Shown: piece by piece, positions 16,046 to 25,503 of the stretch
Layout: each line of letters opens with the position of its first letter
Position numbering within the stretch: the first letter of the stretch is position 1
Position numbers and translations under genes: made by a program
Assembly (NCBI RefSeq): GCF_003289645.1
Contig: NZ_QLYX01000001.1
Location: 372,001 to 436,000 of the forward strand
Direction of reading: 5' to 3'
From: Actinomadura craniellae
Lineage (GTDB): Bacteria; Actinomycetota; Actinomycetes; Streptosporangiales; Streptosporangiaceae
DNA: 64,000 bases
The notes under the pieces: generated by a model
Database searches by the model: none
Seen by the model: the letters and a program-made list of their open reading frames with translations, nothing else
Told to the model about the DNA's origin: nothing

Positions 16046-17623
16046 GTGGGAGAGGTGCTGCGGCGCCGGGCGGCGGACGCGGCCGACCACACGTTCCTGG
16101 TCTGCGACGACGAGCGGCTGACCTTCCGGCAGGCCGCCGCGGAGTCGCGACGCCTGGCGAAGGGCCTGGTCGCAGCCGGTGCGGGCCGCGGCTCCCACCT
16201 CGCGCTGCTCATGCCCAACGGCGCGGACTTCGTGCTGGCCGCCCTGGCGGCCGCCCGGATCGGCGCGGTGGCGGTGCCGATCAGCACGATGTCCACGGCG
16301 GCCGAACTGCGCACCCTGCTCGACCGCTCCGACAGCGACCTGCTGCTGGCCTTCGCCGGTTACCGGTCGCAGGACTTCCGCCGGTCGCTGCGGGAGGCGA
16401 TCGGCCTCGACACCACCGCACCGCCGCCGCTTTGGACCACGGCCGCGCCTGCGCTGCGGCACGTCCGCTTCACCGGCGAGGACGCCGCCCCCGGCTGGGC
16501 GGTGTCCGAACTGCTGCGCGACGGCGCGGCGGTCGGCGACGAACTGCTCGCCGCGATCGAGGCCGACGTGGCGCCGTCGGACGACCTGGTGATCGTGCAC
16601 ACCTCCGGCTCGACGAGCGCGCCCAAGGGCGTCGTGCACACCCACGGCGCCCTGCTGGACCACCTGCGGGTGCTCAACGACCTGCGCGGCTACGGCCCGG
16701 CGGAGGTGCTGTTCTCCAACTCGCCGTTCTTCTGGATCGGCGGGTTCGCCTACACCCTGCTCGGGACGCTGCTCGCGGGCGCCACCCTGGTCTGCTCGCG
16801 GGCCGCCGAGCCGGCCGCGGTGCTGGACGTCATCGAGCGCGAGCGGCCCACCATGGTGAACGGCTACGCCTCGTCGGTGGCGGCGCTGGCGGCCGACCCG
16901 AGCTTCCCGCACCGCGACCTGTCGTCCATCCGGCGCGGCAACCTCTACCCGATCATGCCGGCCGCGGTCCGGCCCGCCGATCCGGGCCTGCGGCCGAACA
17001 TGCTCGGGCTGACCGAGGGCGGCAGCGTGGTCCTCGCCGCGGCCGACGAGGCCGACCTGCCGGAGCGCAGGCGCGGCTCGTTCGGGCGGCCGGTGCCCGG
17101 CTACGAGGGCCGGATCGTCGACCGGGAGAGCGGCACGGACTGCCCGCCGGGCGAGATCGGCGAGCTGTGGCTGCGCGGCCCCGCGCTGATGCGCGGCTAC
17201 CACGGCATGGAGCGCTTCGCCGCCTTCGACGCCGACGGCTGGTTCCACACCGGCGACCTGGCCCGCACCGACGAGGACGGGCACTGGTACTTCCTCGGCC
17301 GCGGCGACGACCTGATCAAGACCGCGGGCGCGAACGTCTCCCCGGCCGAGGTGCAGGAGGCCATCCTCGCCGCGACCGGGCTGCCCTCCCACGTCCTGGG
17401 CCTGCCGGACGCCGACCGCGGCCAGATCGTCGCCGCGGTCCTGGTCGCCGAGCCCGGCGACCCGGCCCCCGACGTCGCGGGGCTCCGCGCCGCCCTCGCC
17501 CCGCTGCTGTCCCCGTACAAGATCCCCCGAGCTGTCCGCGCGGTGCCGGTGGCGCAAGTGCCGCTGCGCTCCAGCGGCAAGGTGGATCTGCGCGCGCTCA
17601 TGGAGGCGTTCGATGACCGCTGA
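16046..17623 (+). CDS. Acyl-CoA synthetase (ANL superfamily)
   Basis: This ligase of 525 residues has a full P-loop HTSGSTSAPKGVVHTHG, GLTEGGS (A5), WFHTGDLARTDEDGHWYFLG (A7), and SSGKVDLRAL with the catalytic Lys. It activates a carboxylic acid as adenylate and transfers it to CoA; the substrate is unknown. The first normal start codon in frame is the GTG at 16046, but it gives a short N-terminus and a distant ribosome binding site. An in-frame ATC at 16013 lies 7 nt after a strong GGAGG (16001-16005), so initiation at a rare codon is possible. The 3' end overlaps the next ligase by 11 bp. Confidence 0.87.
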   Translation: MGEVLRRRAADAADHTFLVCDDERLTFRQAAAESRRLAKGLVAAGAGRGSHLALLMPNGADFVLAALAAARIGAVAVPISTMSTAAELRTLLDRSDSDLLLAFAGYRSQDFRRSLREAIGLDTTAPPPLWTTAAPALRHVRFTGEDAAPGWAVSELLRDGAAVGDELLAAIEADVAPSDDLVIVHTSGSTSAPKGVVHTHGALLDHLRVLNDLRGYGPAEVLFSNSPFFWIGGFAYTLLGTLLAGATLVCSRAAEPAAVLDVIERERPTMVNGYASSVAALAADPSFPHRDLSSIRRGNLYPIMPAAVRPADPGLRPNMLGLTEGGSVVLAAADEADLPERRRGSFGRPVPGYEGRIVDRESGTDCPPGEIGELWLRGPALMRGYHGMERFAAFDADGWFHTGDLARTDEDGHWYFLGRGDDLIKTAGANVSPAEVQEAILAATGLPSHVLGLPDADRGQIVAAVLVAEPGDPAPDVAGLRAALAPLLSPYKIPRAVRAVPVAQVPLRSSGKVDLRALMEAFDDR

Positions 17624-19184
17624 GCCGCCCGCCGGCACGCCCGGCACGCTGCCCGCCGCGCTAGCGCGGCACGCGGCGGAGCGCCCGGACCGCGCGGCGC
17701 TGGTGACCGCGGACGAGCGGATCACCTGGGCCGGGCTGGACGCGGCGAGCCGCGACCTGGCGGCCGAGCTCGTGGCGCGCGGCGTCTCCCGGCGTACCCG
17801 GGTCGGGCTGGTCATGGAGAACGGCGTCGACTGGGCGGTCTGCGCCTTCGCGATCATGCGGGTGGGGGCGGTGCTCGTCCCGCTCAGCACCCTGCTCCGC
17901 GCCCCCGAACTGGAGCAGCAGTTGCGCGTCGCGGCGGTGGAACGGCTGGTGCTGGTCGACGGGTTCCGCGGCCGGGACTTCCGCGCCGAGTACGGCGAGC
18001 TGCTGCCGCGGGGCGCCGGTGACGGCCGGACGCCCCGGCTGCCCGCGCTGCGATCCGCCTGGCGGTGGGACGACCTCAAGGGGCGGACCGCCCCCGCCGC
18101 CCGGGAACTGGCGGCGGCCATGGAGCGCCGGGTGCGGCCCGCCGACGACCTGGCCGTCCTGTTCACCTCCGGCAGCCGGGGCATGCCCAAGGGCGTCGTC
18201 CACACCCACGGCAACGCGCTGCGCGCCGTGGCCGCCGGGCTCCCGGCCCGCTGCGTCCGGGAGGACGAGCGGCTCTACATCCCGATGCCGTTCTTCTGGA
18301 TGGGGGGCTTCGGCGGCGGGCTGCTCACCGTGCTCGTCGCCGGCGCGACGCTGCTCACCGAGGCCGTCCCCGAGCCCGAGCGGACGCTGGACCTGCTGGC
18401 CCGGGAACGCGTGACGCTGTTCCGGGGCTGGCCCGACCAGGCCGCGCGGTTGGCGGCCCACCCCCGCGCCGCCGGGGCGGACCTGTCGTTGCTGCGGCCG
18501 GGCAGCCTGCCGGCGATCCTGCCGCCCGGTCGGCGGAGCGGTCCGGGCGCCCGCGCGAACCTGTTCGGGATGACCGAGACGTTCGGCCCCTACTGCGGTG
18601 ACCCGCTCGACCGCGACATGCCGCCTGACGCGTGGGGGAGCTGCGGCACCTCGTTCGCGGGCGTCCAGGTGCGGATCGCCGCCCCGGAGACCGGTGCCGG
18701 GCTCCCGCCGGGGGAGCACGGCGAGATCTGGGTGCGCGGCCCGAACCTCATGCGCGGCGTCTGCGGCCGGTCCCGCGCGGAGGTCTTCACCCGGGACGGC
18801 TGGTACCGCACCGGTGATCTGGGGCACCTCGGCGAGGACGGGCGGCTGTGGTACCACGGCCGGATCGACGACATGCTCAAGGTCCGCGGCGCCACCGTCT
18901 ACCCGGTGGAGGTGGAGGCCGCGCTGCTGGCCGTCCCGGACGTGCGGCACGCGTTCGTCACCGGCATCGCCGGGGCGGACGGCGCGGAGCGCGTCGCGGC
19001 GGCCGTCGTCCCCCGCAGCGGGGTGCGGTTGGACGAGGCGGCGGTCCTGGCGGCCGTGCGGGACCGGCTGAGCGCCTTCAAGGTGCCGGCCGTGCTGCGC
19101 GTCCTGCCGCCCGGCGGGGACGTGCCGCGCACCGCCAGCGGGAAGGTGGACAAGGCCGGGTTGCAGCGCCTGCTCGCCGGCTGA
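17613..19184 (+). CDS. Acyl-CoA synthetase (ANL superfamily)
   Basis: The 523-residue product has FTSGSRGMPKGVVHTHG, FGMTETFGPY, WYRTGDLGHLGEDGRLWYHG, LKVRGATVYPVEVE and ASGKVDK. All core motifs are present, so it should be an active ligase. It shares the PMPFFWMGGF segment with the preceding ligase (SPFFWIGGF), showing that the two are closer to each other than to the other ligases in the window. The ATG lies 11 bp inside the upstream gene. It ends the operon 12251-19184 and converges on a GntR gene 7 bp away. Confidence 0.87.
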   Translation: MTAEPPAGTPGTLPAALARHAAERPDRAALVTADERITWAGLDAASRDLAAELVARGVSRRTRVGLVMENGVDWAVCAFAIMRVGAVLVPLSTLLRAPELEQQLRVAAVERLVLVDGFRGRDFRAEYGELLPRGAGDGRTPRLPALRSAWRWDDLKGRTAPAARELAAAMERRVRPADDLAVLFTSGSRGMPKGVVHTHGNALRAVAAGLPARCVREDERLYIPMPFFWMGGFGGGLLTVLVAGATLLTEAVPEPERTLDLLARERVTLFRGWPDQAARLAAHPRAAGADLSLLRPGSLPAILPPGRRSGPGARANLFGMTETFGPYCGDPLDRDMPPDAWGSCGTSFAGVQVRIAAPETGAGLPPGEHGEIWVRGPNLMRGVCGRSRAEVFTRDGWYRTGDLGHLGEDGRLWYHGRIDDMLKVRGATVYPVEVEAALLAVPDVRHAFVTGIAGADGAERVAAAVVPRSGVRLDEAAVLAAVRDRLSAFKVPAVLRVLPPGGDVPRTASGKVDKAGLQRLLAG

Positions 19185-19191
19185 GCGGCGG

Positions 19192-19998
19192 TCAGTCCGC
19201 CGGCGTGACCGCCGCCGCACGGATGGTGGTGCGCTCCGCCCAGGCGAGGGTGCGGTCGCGGGCGAGCGACAGGTGCGCCGACGCGACCTCGCGGGCGCGA
19301 TCCTCGTCGCCGGCCTCGATCGCCGCCAGCAGGTTCTCGTGGGCGCGCAGCGCGTCGCGGCGCACCCTGCGCGACATCGGCGCGTTCAGCGTGTCCGGGT
19401 CGGCGTCCGCGACGGGCCGCGGCGCGCGGCGGCGGGCGCCGGGCGCGGCGCTCCACACCGCCGACTCGTGCGCGGACCAGATCGCCTCCAGCGACCCGAC
19501 GACCACGATCATGGTGTCGCTGCCGCAGAGCTCGACCACGGCCTCGTGGAAGCGGCGCGCGTTGGGCACGTAGGCGTCCAGGTCGTCGAGCTCGTCGGAC
19601 TGGCGTGCCAGGATCGCCCGCAGCGCCGGCACGACGGTCCGCGCGCGGTCCGGGCGGGCCGCGCACAGGGCCGCGCAGACCGGTTCGATGTGGCCGAGCG
19701 CGGCGCCGACGTCCGCGGCGGTGGTGGTGCGCGCCTGCAGCACCATGCTGATCATCTGGGCGGCCCGGTCCACGGTGGGGGCGTGCACGACGGCGCCGCC
19801 CACGTTCCCGCGCCGCACCAGCAGCAGCCCGTCGTTCTCCAGCAGCCGCAGGGCCTCCCGGACCACGCCGAAGCTCACCTGCAGCTCGGCCATGAGCTGT
19901 TCCTGCGGCGGCAGCAGGTCGCCCTCGCGCAGCTCGCCGCTGAGGATGCGCTCGCGCAGCCGGGCGGCGACGAGTTCCGCCAACAGAGGTTGCCGCAC
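19192..19998 (-). CDS. FadR-type GntR-family regulator
   Basis: The 268-residue protein has a GntR winged helix at about residues 5-75 (LLPPQEQLMAELQVSFGVVR, then EALRLLENDGL and a glycine-rich wing RRGNVGGAVV) and a C-terminal helical FCD-type ligand domain with the typical RRFHEAVVELCG and HENLLAAIEAGD. Such FadR-group proteins usually sense acyl-CoAs or organic acids. It is convergent to the ligase operon and divergent from the acyl-CoA dehydrogenase operon at 20293, which it may control through the palindrome at 20150-20161. Confidence 0.87.
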   Translation of the reverse strand: MRQPLLAELVAARLRERILSGELREGDLLPPQEQLMAELQVSFGVVREALRLLENDGLLLVRRGNVGGAVVHAPTVDRAAQMISMVLQARTTTAADVGAALGHIEPVCAALCAARPDRARTVVPALRAILARQSDELDDLDAYVPNARRFHEAVVELCGSDTMIVVVGSLEAIWSAHESAVWSAAPGARRRAPRPVADADPDTLNAPMSRRVRRDALRAHENLLAAIEAGDEDRAREVASAHLSLARDRTLAWAERTTIRAAAVTPAD

Positions 19999-20149
19999 GT
20001 ACCGCTCCCGTCGCTGCCGGCGCCTTTTCCCAGGTGTCCCGGGTGCCGTGCGACGAGTCTAGTCGGCGGGTCGAAGCCGGCCGCCCGGGTGACCTCGGGG
20101 TGGAGCGGGGTGCGGAGAGACGGCTGACAGCTCGGTCAGGGCGAGTTAA

Positions 20150-20161
20150 ACATCTAGATGT
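20150..20161. promoter_or_regulatory. Perfect palindrome ACATCTAGATGT, candidate operator
   Basis: The 12-bp palindrome is immediately followed by TTGACA (20163-20168), a good -35 box for the right-running operon at 20293. The core ATCTAGAT recurs in the palindrome at 35389-35402 in front of a left-running crotonase gene, suggesting one regulator for both. The rest of the gap 19999-20292 holds no gene. Confidence 0.6.
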
Positions 20162-20292
20162 ATTGACAGCCGTTTCATGGTCGTGTTCAGTGAGAGGCGT
20201 CCTGATCGGGGGCGCGCCGGTGGCGTCCCGCAGGCGCGTCGAGCCTGCTCGCGCACGGTTCGGCGCTCCCGCCGCGTGCTGAGGGGATCTCT

Positions 20293-21420
20293 ATGGAGCT
20301 GGGGCTCTCGCCTGATCAGAAGCTTTTCCAGGCGTCGGCGAAGGGCTTGCTGGAGAAGGAGTACTCCCTCGATCGCATCCGCGACATGGCGGACGGCGAG
20401 CCCCGCTGGAACCGTGACTGGTGGCGGCAGGGCGCCGAGCTCGGCTGGGCCGCGGCCATCGTGCCGGAGGAACTGGGCGGCGGGAGCGTCTCCGGGGAAG
20501 GGGTGCGGGATCTGGCGCTGCTGGCGGAGGAACTGGGCGCCGGGCTGGCCCCGGGGCCGCTGCTGCCGGTGAACGTCGTGCTCGCCGGCCTGGTGGAGAC
20601 GCACGGCACCGGTCCCGACCACACCGCCGAGATCGAGGCGCTGGTCGCGGGGGAGAGCGTGGCGAGCTGGGCGGTCTACGAACCGGGCCGCGAGTGGTCG
20701 CCCGTCGCGCCCGGCCTGACCGCGACTCCGGCGGCCGGCGGGTTCGTGCTCGACGGCGTCAAGGACCGGGTGGAGGACGCCGGGCAGGCGGATCTGCTGC
20801 TGGTGACGGCCGCGACCCCGGAGGGTGTCGCGCAGTTCCTGGTGCCCGCCTCGGCTGTGGGTGTGACGGTCTCTCCGCAGTGGTCGCTGGACCTGTCCCG
20901 GTCCTTCGGTGAGGTCCGCTTCGACGGCGTCCAGGTCACGGCGGACGCGATGGTGGGCGTGGCCGGAGCGGACCAGGTCATCGAGCGGCAGCTCCAGATC
21001 GCCGTCGTCATCCAGTGCGCCGAGGTCTGCGCGGTGCTGGACCGGGCCTTCGCGATGACCAGGCAGTGGGCGTTCGACCGGTACTCCTTCGGCCGGCCGC
21101 TGGCGTCCTACCAGGCGCTCAAGCACCGGTTCGCCGACATGCGGACCTGGCTGGAGGCCTGCCACGCCACGACGCAGGCGGCCGCCGCGGCCGTTCAGGA
21201 GAGGTCGCCGAACGCCGCCGAACTGGCCAGCGTGGCCAAGTCGTACGTGGGGGACCGGTCGCTGGTGATCCTCCAGGACTGCGTGCAACTGCACGGCGGT
21301 ATCGGGGTGACCTGGGAGCACGACCTGCACCTGTACCTGCGGCGCGCGACCCTGGACCAGGCCCTGTACGGGACCCCGCAGGACCACCGCCTCCGCCTCG
21401 CCGACCTCGCCGCCATCTGA
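20293..21420 (+). CDS. Acyl-CoA dehydrogenase family protein, subunit-like
   Basis: The 375-residue protein has the acyl-CoA dehydrogenase layout: helical N-terminus, central beta domain, and C-terminal helical domain with FDRYSFGRPLASYQALKH and CVQLHGGIGVTWEHDLHLYL. Where classical enzymes have YEGT it reads LYGTPQD, so the usual C-terminal base is missing. It is followed 20 bp later by a second dehydrogenase gene. Such pairs form alpha2beta2 enzymes (for example FadE26/27 or FadE28/29 in cholesterol side-chain degradation), and this one is probably the partner subunit. GAGGGG lies 6 nt before the ATG. Confidence 0.85.
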   Translation: MELGLSPDQKLFQASAKGLLEKEYSLDRIRDMADGEPRWNRDWWRQGAELGWAAAIVPEELGGGSVSGEGVRDLALLAEELGAGLAPGPLLPVNVVLAGLVETHGTGPDHTAEIEALVAGESVASWAVYEPGREWSPVAPGLTATPAAGGFVLDGVKDRVEDAGQADLLLVTAATPEGVAQFLVPASAVGVTVSPQWSLDLSRSFGEVRFDGVQVTADAMVGVAGADQVIERQLQIAVVIQCAEVCAVLDRAFAMTRQWAFDRYSFGRPLASYQALKHRFADMRTWLEACHATTQAAAAAVQERSPNAAELASVAKSYVGDRSLVILQDCVQLHGGIGVTWEHDLHLYLRRATLDQALYGTPQDHRLRLADLAAI

Positions 21421-21440
21421 CACCCGAGGGCTGAATCGCG

Positions 21441-22682
21441 ATGACCGAGAGCACGATGGAGAGTGTCGAGTCCTTCCGCCTGCGCGCCCGGGCGTGGCTG
21501 GCGGAGAACATGCCGCGGCAGGCCGGGGACGAGCCGCCCCCGCTGAGCGACGACGACACCAGTGACTGGATACGGGCCCGCGAGCTGCAGCGGATGCTGT
21601 ACGCCGGTGGTTTCGCCGGGATCTGCTTCCCGCAGGAGTACGGCGGGCTCGGCCTGACCCGCGCCCACCAGCAGGCGTTCACCGAGGAGAGCATCGGCTA
21701 CGAGATGCCGCTGCCGCTGAACATCCCGACCTTCGCCATCTGCGCCGCGACCCTGCTCGACATGGGCACCGAGGAGCAGAAACGCGACCGGATCGGCGCA
21801 GCGATCCGGGGCGAGGAGGTGCTGTGCCAGTTCCTGTCCGAGCCCCGGGGCGGCTCCGACCTGGCCGGTGTGACCACCCGGGCCGACCGCGACGGCGACG
21901 GCTGGATCCTCAACGGGGCGAAGACCTGGAGCACCTCGGCGTACGCGGCGGACTGGGGACTGTGCCTGGCCCGCACCAACTGGGAGGTGCCCAAGCACCG
22001 CGGGCTGACGATGTTCCTGGTCCCGACGAAGGCACCGGGCGTGACGATGAACCGCATCCGGATGGTGAACGGGGTCCGGGAGTTCTGCGAGGAGTTCTTC
22101 GACGACGTGTGGGTTCCGGATTCGGCCGTCGTCGGCGAGGTCGACGCGGGCTGGACCGTGGCGTCCCGGCAGCTGTTCCACGAGCGCAACTCCATGGGCG
22201 GCGGCTCCCCCTACGTCAGCGGGCGGGGGCACCCCCGGACCGTGCCCAAGGTGACGCCGCTGGAGATCGTGCGCGCGTGCGGCCGGACCGAGGACCCCCG
22301 GATCAGGGAGCTGGTCGGGGAGTACCTGGCCATGGCGGCGGTGCAGCGGCAGACCTCCGACCGGGTGACGCGCGCGGTCGGCACGGGCGCGCTGGACCCG
22401 GCGGCGGTGTCCCTGATCCGCCTCCTGCACGCCGAGGGCGCCCAGCTGAGCGACGACCTGGCGGTGCGGATCGCCGGGGCGGGCGTCGCGACCGGCACCG
22501 GCGCCGAGCCCGGGGTGGCCGGCCGGGTCGCCATCGGCTACCTCATGCGGCAGAGCGCCAGCCTCGGCGGCGGCAGCACCGAGATGGCGCGCAACGTCAT
22601 CAGCGAGCGGCTGCTGGGGATGCCCCGGGAGGCCGCCCCCGACCGCGACGTCCCTTTCAAGCAGGTCAAGCAGGGCCGCTGA
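21441..22682 (+). CDS. Acyl-CoA dehydrogenase family protein
   Basis: This 413-residue flavoprotein has FPQEYGGLGLTRAHQQAFTE, the FAD-contacting CQFLSEPRGGSDLAGVTTRA, WILNGAKTWSTSAYAADWGL, and the C-terminal SASLGGGSTEMARNVISER. It should oxidise an acyl-CoA at C2-C3 using FAD. It lies directly after another dehydrogenase gene, with which it probably forms a heteromeric enzyme. The next gene, a ligase 25 bp downstream, would supply the CoA ester. Substrate length cannot be told from the sequence. Confidence 0.88.
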   Translation: MTESTMESVESFRLRARAWLAENMPRQAGDEPPPLSDDDTSDWIRARELQRMLYAGGFAGICFPQEYGGLGLTRAHQQAFTEESIGYEMPLPLNIPTFAICAATLLDMGTEEQKRDRIGAAIRGEEVLCQFLSEPRGGSDLAGVTTRADRDGDGWILNGAKTWSTSAYAADWGLCLARTNWEVPKHRGLTMFLVPTKAPGVTMNRIRMVNGVREFCEEFFDDVWVPDSAVVGEVDAGWTVASRQLFHERNSMGGGSPYVSGRGHPRTVPKVTPLEIVRACGRTEDPRIRELVGEYLAMAAVQRQTSDRVTRAVGTGALDPAAVSLIRLLHAEGAQLSDDLAVRIAGAGVATGTGAEPGVAGRVAIGYLMRQSASLGGGSTEMARNVISERLLGMPREAAPDRDVPFKQVKQGR

Positions 22683-22707
22683 CCGGACCACACACGCTGG
22701 AGCTGCG

Positions 22708-24207
22708 ATGAACCTCGCGATGATCCTCGACATGGTCGCCGACGGCATGCCCGACCGGGTCCTGATCGGGGACCGCACCACCGGCCTCACCGGCGCGGGC
22801 CTGCGCGCCCGGGCGCTGGCCGGCGCCGAGCGTGCCGCCGGCGCCCGGCGGCTGGTCTACCTGGGCCCGAACGGCCCGGCGTTCCCGGTGGCCCTGTTCG
22901 CCGCCGCCTACGCCGGGGTGCCGTTCGTGCCCCTCAACTACCGGCTGGGGCAGGACCAGCTCGCCGAGATCATGAGCCGGCAGGAGTCCCCGCTCGTGGT
23001 GACCGACACCCCCGAGCGGATGCCCGGGACGGCGACCCTCGGCCTGGCGGAGTTCCTGGCGCTGCCGGGCGCCCCGGGAGGCCCGGCAGCGTCGGCGGCG
23101 ACCACGGTCGCCCCCGACGAGGTCGCCGTGCTGCTGATGACGAGCGGGACCACCGCGGCGCCCAAGAGTGCGGTGTTGCGGCACCAGAACCTCACCGCGT
23201 ACCTGTTCGGTTCGGTGGAGTTCGCTTCCGTCGCGGAGGAGGATGCGACGCTGGTCAGCGTCCCGCCGTATCACATCGCGGCGGTCGCCAACGCGCTGTC
23301 GAACCTCTACAGCGGGCGCCGGATCGTCTACCTCGACCAGTTCGCGGCCGGCACGTGGCTGGACACCGTGGAGCGCCAGCAGGTCACCCACGCCATGGTG
23401 GTGCCCACGATGCTCGCCCGGATCGTCGCCGAACTCCGGGACCGGGGCGCGCAGGGGCCCACCTGCCTGCGCTCCCTGTCCTACGGCGGGGCGAAGATCG
23501 CGCCCGCGGTCGTCGCGGACGCGCTCCGGTTGTTCCCGGGCACCGGGTTCGTCAACGCCTACGGGTTGACGGAGACCGCCTCCTCGATCGCCGTGCTCGG
23601 CCCCGACGACCACCGGACGGCCGCCGCCGCCACCGACCCCGGGATCCACGCCCGGCTCGGTTCGGTCGGCCGCGCGCTGCCGTCGGTCGAGATCGAGGTG
23701 CAGGACGAGGACGGCCGCGCGTGCCCGCCGCACGTCGTCGGCGACATCGTGGTGCGCGGCCCGCAGGTGGCGGGAGAGTACCTGGAGGCCGGCAGCAAGA
23801 TCCGCGCGGACGGCTGGTTCCCCACCCGCGACCGCGGCTATCTCGACGACGACGGGTACCTGTTCGTGCGCGGCCGGGCTGACGACACGATCATCCGTGG
23901 TGGGGAGAACATCGCGCCCGCCGAGATCGAGGACGTGCTCGCCGGCCACCCCGCCGTCCGGGAATGCGTCGTGGCCGGCGTACCCGACGACGAGTGGGGC
24001 GAGCAGATCGGCGCGTTCGTCATCGTCCGCCCCGGGGCCGAGGTCGACGCCGAGGAGCTGCGGACCTGGGTACGCGAGCGGCTGCGCGGCTCCAAGACCC
24101 CGCACTACGTGCTCTTCCTCGACGAGTTCCCCACCACCCCCACCGGCAAGGTGCTGCGCCGGGAACTCGTCGCGCGCCTGCACCGGGACGAGCCCCTCCG
24201 CACGTAG
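22708..24207 (+). CDS. Acyl-CoA synthetase (ANL superfamily)
   Basis: The 499-residue ligase has MTSGTTAAPKSAVLRHQN (P-loop), YGLTETASS, DGYLFVRGRADDTIIRGGEN and TPTGKVLRREL with the catalytic Lys. At the A7 motif it reads WFPTRDRGYLDDD, with Arg where most have Gly (TGD), which is known in a subset of CoA ligases. GGAG precedes the ATG by 5 nt. It is the third gene of the long operon 20293 to about 34438. Confidence 0.87.
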   Translation: MNLAMILDMVADGMPDRVLIGDRTTGLTGAGLRARALAGAERAAGARRLVYLGPNGPAFPVALFAAAYAGVPFVPLNYRLGQDQLAEIMSRQESPLVVTDTPERMPGTATLGLAEFLALPGAPGGPAASAATTVAPDEVAVLLMTSGTTAAPKSAVLRHQNLTAYLFGSVEFASVAEEDATLVSVPPYHIAAVANALSNLYSGRRIVYLDQFAAGTWLDTVERQQVTHAMVVPTMLARIVAELRDRGAQGPTCLRSLSYGGAKIAPAVVADALRLFPGTGFVNAYGLTETASSIAVLGPDDHRTAAAATDPGIHARLGSVGRALPSVEIEVQDEDGRACPPHVVGDIVVRGPQVAGEYLEAGSKIRADGWFPTRDRGYLDDDGYLFVRGRADDTIIRGGENIAPAEIEDVLAGHPAVRECVVAGVPDDEWGEQIGAFVIVRPGAEVDAEELRTWVRERLRGSKTPHYVLFLDEFPTTPTGKVLRRELVARLHRDEPLRT

Positions 24208-24273
24208 CCCACCCCCTCTGATCGGCGTCGCCGGCCGGCGGCCGGCCCGGTGCCAGGAAGCCGAGGTCCGCCC

Positions 24274-25503
24274 GTGACCAAACCGATGGAAGGCGTCCGC
24301 GTCCTCGAGGTCGCCCAGTTCACCTACGTGCCGTCCGCGGGCGCCGTCCTGGCGGACTGGGGCGCCGACGTGATCAAGGTCGAGCACGCGGAGAAAGGCG
24401 ACGCGCAGCGCGGCATCATCAAGGTGTTCAGCCAGAACGTCGGCGCCGAGGGCTCGACGTTCTCCCCGATGATGGACGGCCCGAACCGCGGCAAGCGCAG
24501 CATCGGGCTGGCGCTGGAGAAGCCGGAGGCCACCCGGGTCCTGCACGAGCTGATCCGCTCCAGCGACGTGTTCCTGACCAACTTCCTGCCGAGCGCCCGC
24601 GTCAAGCTCGGCATCACGGTCGAGGAGGTCCGGGCGGTCAACCCGGACATCATCTACACCGTCGGCACGGGCTTCGCGCACAGCGGCCCCGAGGCCGACA
24701 AGGGCGGCTACGACAGCACCGCCTACTGGGCGCGGGGCGGCAGCGCCGACTCCGCCACGGTCCCCGGCGCCGAGTTCGTCACCCAGCAGCCGGTCGGCGC
24801 CTACGGCGACAACATCGGCGGGATGACCATCGCGGGCGGGATCGCGGCGGCGCTGTTCGCCCGGTCCCGGACCGGCGTCGCGCCGACCGTGGACATCTCG
24901 CTGCTGGGCGTCGCCGCCTGGGCCACCCAGATGAACGTGAACCTGGCGCTGATGGCCGGCCGGCCGCTGCCGAAGCGCTCCCCGCTGGAGTCACGGGCGA
25001 GCAACCCGCTGACCGGCCTGTACGAGACGTCCGACGGCCGCTGGCTGTCGCTGTCGATGCTGCAGCCCGGGCGGTACTGGCCGGAGTTCTGCGCGAAGGT
25101 GGGCCGCCCCGAGCTGGGCACCGACGAGCGGTTCGACACGGCCGAGAAGCTGATGGGCCGCGCCGCCGAGGTGGCCGACATCATCGCCGGGATCATCGCC
25201 TCCCGGACCAAGGACGAGTGGGTCACCGCCTTCGAGGACATGGAAGGCCAGTGGGCGGTGGTGCAGAACACCTACGAGCTGGGCCAGGACCCGGCGCTGG
25301 TCGGGATCGGCCAGATCGCCGACGTGGTCGACGCCGAGGGCGTGACCCGCAAGCTCGTCGCCAGCCCGGTCCAGTTCGACCGGCAGGCGCCGCAACTCAC
25401 CCGCGGCCCGCTGTTCGCCGAGCACACCGACGAGATCCTCGCCGAACTCGGGATCACCGGCGAGGACCTGATCAACCTCAAGATCGCCGGAGCGGTCACA
25501 TGA
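24274..25503 (+). CDS. CaiB/BaiF-type (class III) CoA transferase
   Basis: The 409-residue protein begins with the family hallmark GVRVLEVAQFTYVPSAGAVLADWGADVIKVE and continues with NRGKRSIGLALEKPEA and FLTNFLPSARVKLGI. The likely catalytic Asp is in GYDSTAYWARGG. It should move CoA between an acyl-CoA donor and a free acid, or act as a racemase of the Amacr type, which belongs to the same family; both occur in branched side-chain degradation. I chose the GTG at 24274, with GAGG upstream, over the ATG at 24250. Confidence 0.88.
   Translation: MTKPMEGVRVLEVAQFTYVPSAGAVLADWGADVIKVEHAEKGDAQRGIIKVFSQNVGAEGSTFSPMMDGPNRGKRSIGLALEKPEATRVLHELIRSSDVFLTNFLPSARVKLGITVEEVRAVNPDIIYTVGTGFAHSGPEADKGGYDSTAYWARGGSADSATVPGAEFVTQQPVGAYGDNIGGMTIAGGIAAALFARSRTGVAPTVDISLLGVAAWATQMNVNLALMAGRPLPKRSPLESRASNPLTGLYETSDGRWLSLSMLQPGRYWPEFCAKVGRPELGTDERFDTAEKLMGRAAEVADIIAGIIASRTKDEWVTAFEDMEGQWAVVQNTYELGQDPALVGIGQIADVVDAEGVTRKLVASPVQFDRQAPQLTRGPLFAEHTDEILAELGITGEDLINLKIAGAVT

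Noticed and set aside
20150-20161. KstR or KstR2 operator
   Set aside because: The palindromes here share the central CTAG, but the flanks do not fit the KstR or KstR2 consensus as I know them, and no KstR-like TetR gene is adjacent.
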